Shown: piece by piece, positions 63,513 through 64,000 of the stretch
Layout of the letters: every line of letters starts with the position of its first letter
How positions within the stretch are numbered: the stretch's first letter is position 1
DNA from: Rhizobium sp. AQ_MP
GTDB taxonomy: Bacteria; Pseudomonadota; Alphaproteobacteria; Rhizobiales; Rhizobiaceae
DNA: 64,000 nt
Direction of reading: 5' to 3'
NCBI RefSeq assembly: GCF_014237835.1
Contig: NZ_JACJVI010000008.1
Span: forward strand, 62,001-126,000
Made by a program: the position numbers and the translations under genes
The notes under the pieces: model-generated
Told to the model about the DNA's origin: nothing
Databases searched by the model: none
What the model saw: only the letters and a program-made list of their open reading frames with translations

Positions 63513-64000
63513 GTGGTCGACCTCGCTTTCCAAGCTCTTCTCCTGCTGTTCATTGCCGCGTTCATCGCCGGCTTCATCGATTCGATTGCGGGTGGCGGCG
63601 GGCTGATCACCATTCCCGCCATGCTGATTGCGGGCATTCCGCCGCTGGAAACGCTCGGCACCAACAAGCTGCAGTCGATGTTCGGGGCGGGATCGGCGAC
63701 CATCGCCTATGCCCGCAAGGGTCATGTGGATCTCAAGAAGCAGTTGCCGATGGCGGCCATGGCGGTGATCGGCGGTGCGCTCGGGGCCGTGGTCGCAAGC
63801 TTCGTTCCCGCTGCGGTGCTGCGTGCCTTCATGCCCTTCCTGCTGGTCGCGATCGCGCTTTATTTCGCGCTAAAGCCGAACCTCTCCGACATCGACAGCC
63901 ACCAGCGCATGACACCCTTCGTTTTCGGCCTCACCTTCGTGCCGATGATCGGCTTTTATGACGGCGTCTTCGGCCCGGGCACCGGCTCCTTCTACATGCT
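63513..64000 (+). CDS. TSUP family transporter (sulfite exporter TauE/SafE-like), N-terminal part
   Basis: A plus-strand gene starts at GTG 63513 and runs off the right edge (163 residues visible). The N-terminus has a membrane helix with AAFIAGFIDSIAGGGGLITI, then LGTNKLQSMFGAGSATIAYA, typical of the TSUP/TauE/SafE (DUF81) family. A second copy of the family motif, GFYDGVFGPGTGSF, begins just before the edge. These proteins move anions such as sulfite or organosulfonates, but the substrate is unknown. No strong ribosome site supports the start, so it is tentative. Confidence 0.85.
   Translation, partial: MVDLAFQALLLLFIAAFIAGFIDSIAGGGGLITIPAMLIAGIPPLETLGTNKLQSMFGAGSATIAYARKGHVDLKKQLPMAAMAVIGGALGAVVASFVPAAVLRAFMPFLLVAIALYFALKPNLSDIDSHQRMTPFVFGLTFVPMIGFYDGVFGPGTGSFYM

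Overview
The window is chromosomal DNA of an alphaproteobacterium, almost certainly a member of the Rhizobiaceae (Rhizobium, Agrobacterium, Sinorhizobium or a close relative). The evidence is the aapJQMP general amino-acid transporter next to a divergent metC, the lpxI-lpxA-fabZ-lpxD-bamA order, an EipB/DUF1849 envelope protein, NDUFS4- and NDUFS6-like complex I accessory proteins, PHB genes, the aerobic cob pathway, RIME-like palindromic repeats inside that cluster, and an anti-Shine-Dalgarno sRNA of the alpha-r14 type. Codon use and GC content look even throughout. I see no prophage, insertion sequence, integrase or CRISPR array.

Region 1 (1-11.6 kb, minus strand) is the conserved envelope and translation block. 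Read in the direction of transcription it runs rpsB, tsf, pyrH, frr, uppS, cdsA, rseP, bamA, lpxD, fabZ, lpxA, lpxI. It links ribosome and nucleotide supply to undecaprenyl, phospholipid, lipid A and outer-membrane assembly. lpxI is cut by the left window edge.

Region 2 (11.7-26.4 kb) is mixed housekeeping. It holds the envelope protein EipB; a plus-strand run of RidA, a glycerophosphodiesterase, a FemAB/GNAT-like acyltransferase and a HIT protein; azlCD; clpS-clpA; a phasin; a DUF3126 protein; cysE; an enoyl-CoA hydratase; an alpha/beta hydrolase; a CHCC zinc-finger protein; a flavin monooxygenase; and metC.

Region 3 (26.4-36.3 kb) starts with the aapJQMP operon. It continues with a membrane-anchored nuclease-like protein, tRNA-Arg(TCT), an NDUFS4-like protein, tRNA-Pro(TGG), a DUF192 protein, a double cold-shock-domain protein, glyoxalase I, a low-complexity lipoprotein, and three near-identical tRNA-Glu(TTC) genes in tandem, each with its own promoter-like sequence.

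Region 4 (36.3-53.3 kb) contains recJ, hom, an AlaC-type aminotransferase, a small lipoprotein, phaC, sfsA, map, radC, a soluble transhydrogenase, an MFS exporter, tig, tRNA-Leu(TAG), and a GDYXXLXY/DUF2157 membrane pair. phaC makes PHB, and the phasin at 20.2 kb would coat the granules.

Region 5 (53.3-54.1 kb) is a short non-coding stretch with the clearest RNA signal of the window. Three consecutive hairpins each expose a CCTCCTCCC loop and end in a strong terminator. A candidate CtrA box and a 48-residue DUF1127 protein with its own terminator follow.

Region 6 (54.1-63.2 kb, minus strand) has a nucleoside hydrolase and then a cobalamin (corrin ring) cluster: a long CbiX chelatase with a His-rich tail, an uncharacterised protein, cobH, cobL, cobI, a CbiG-CobJ fusion and cobM, mostly joined by ATGA overlaps. 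Palindromic repeats sit in this cluster, one in a gap and two apparently translated inside genes. At the right edge a TSUP/TauE-type transporter begins and runs off the window.
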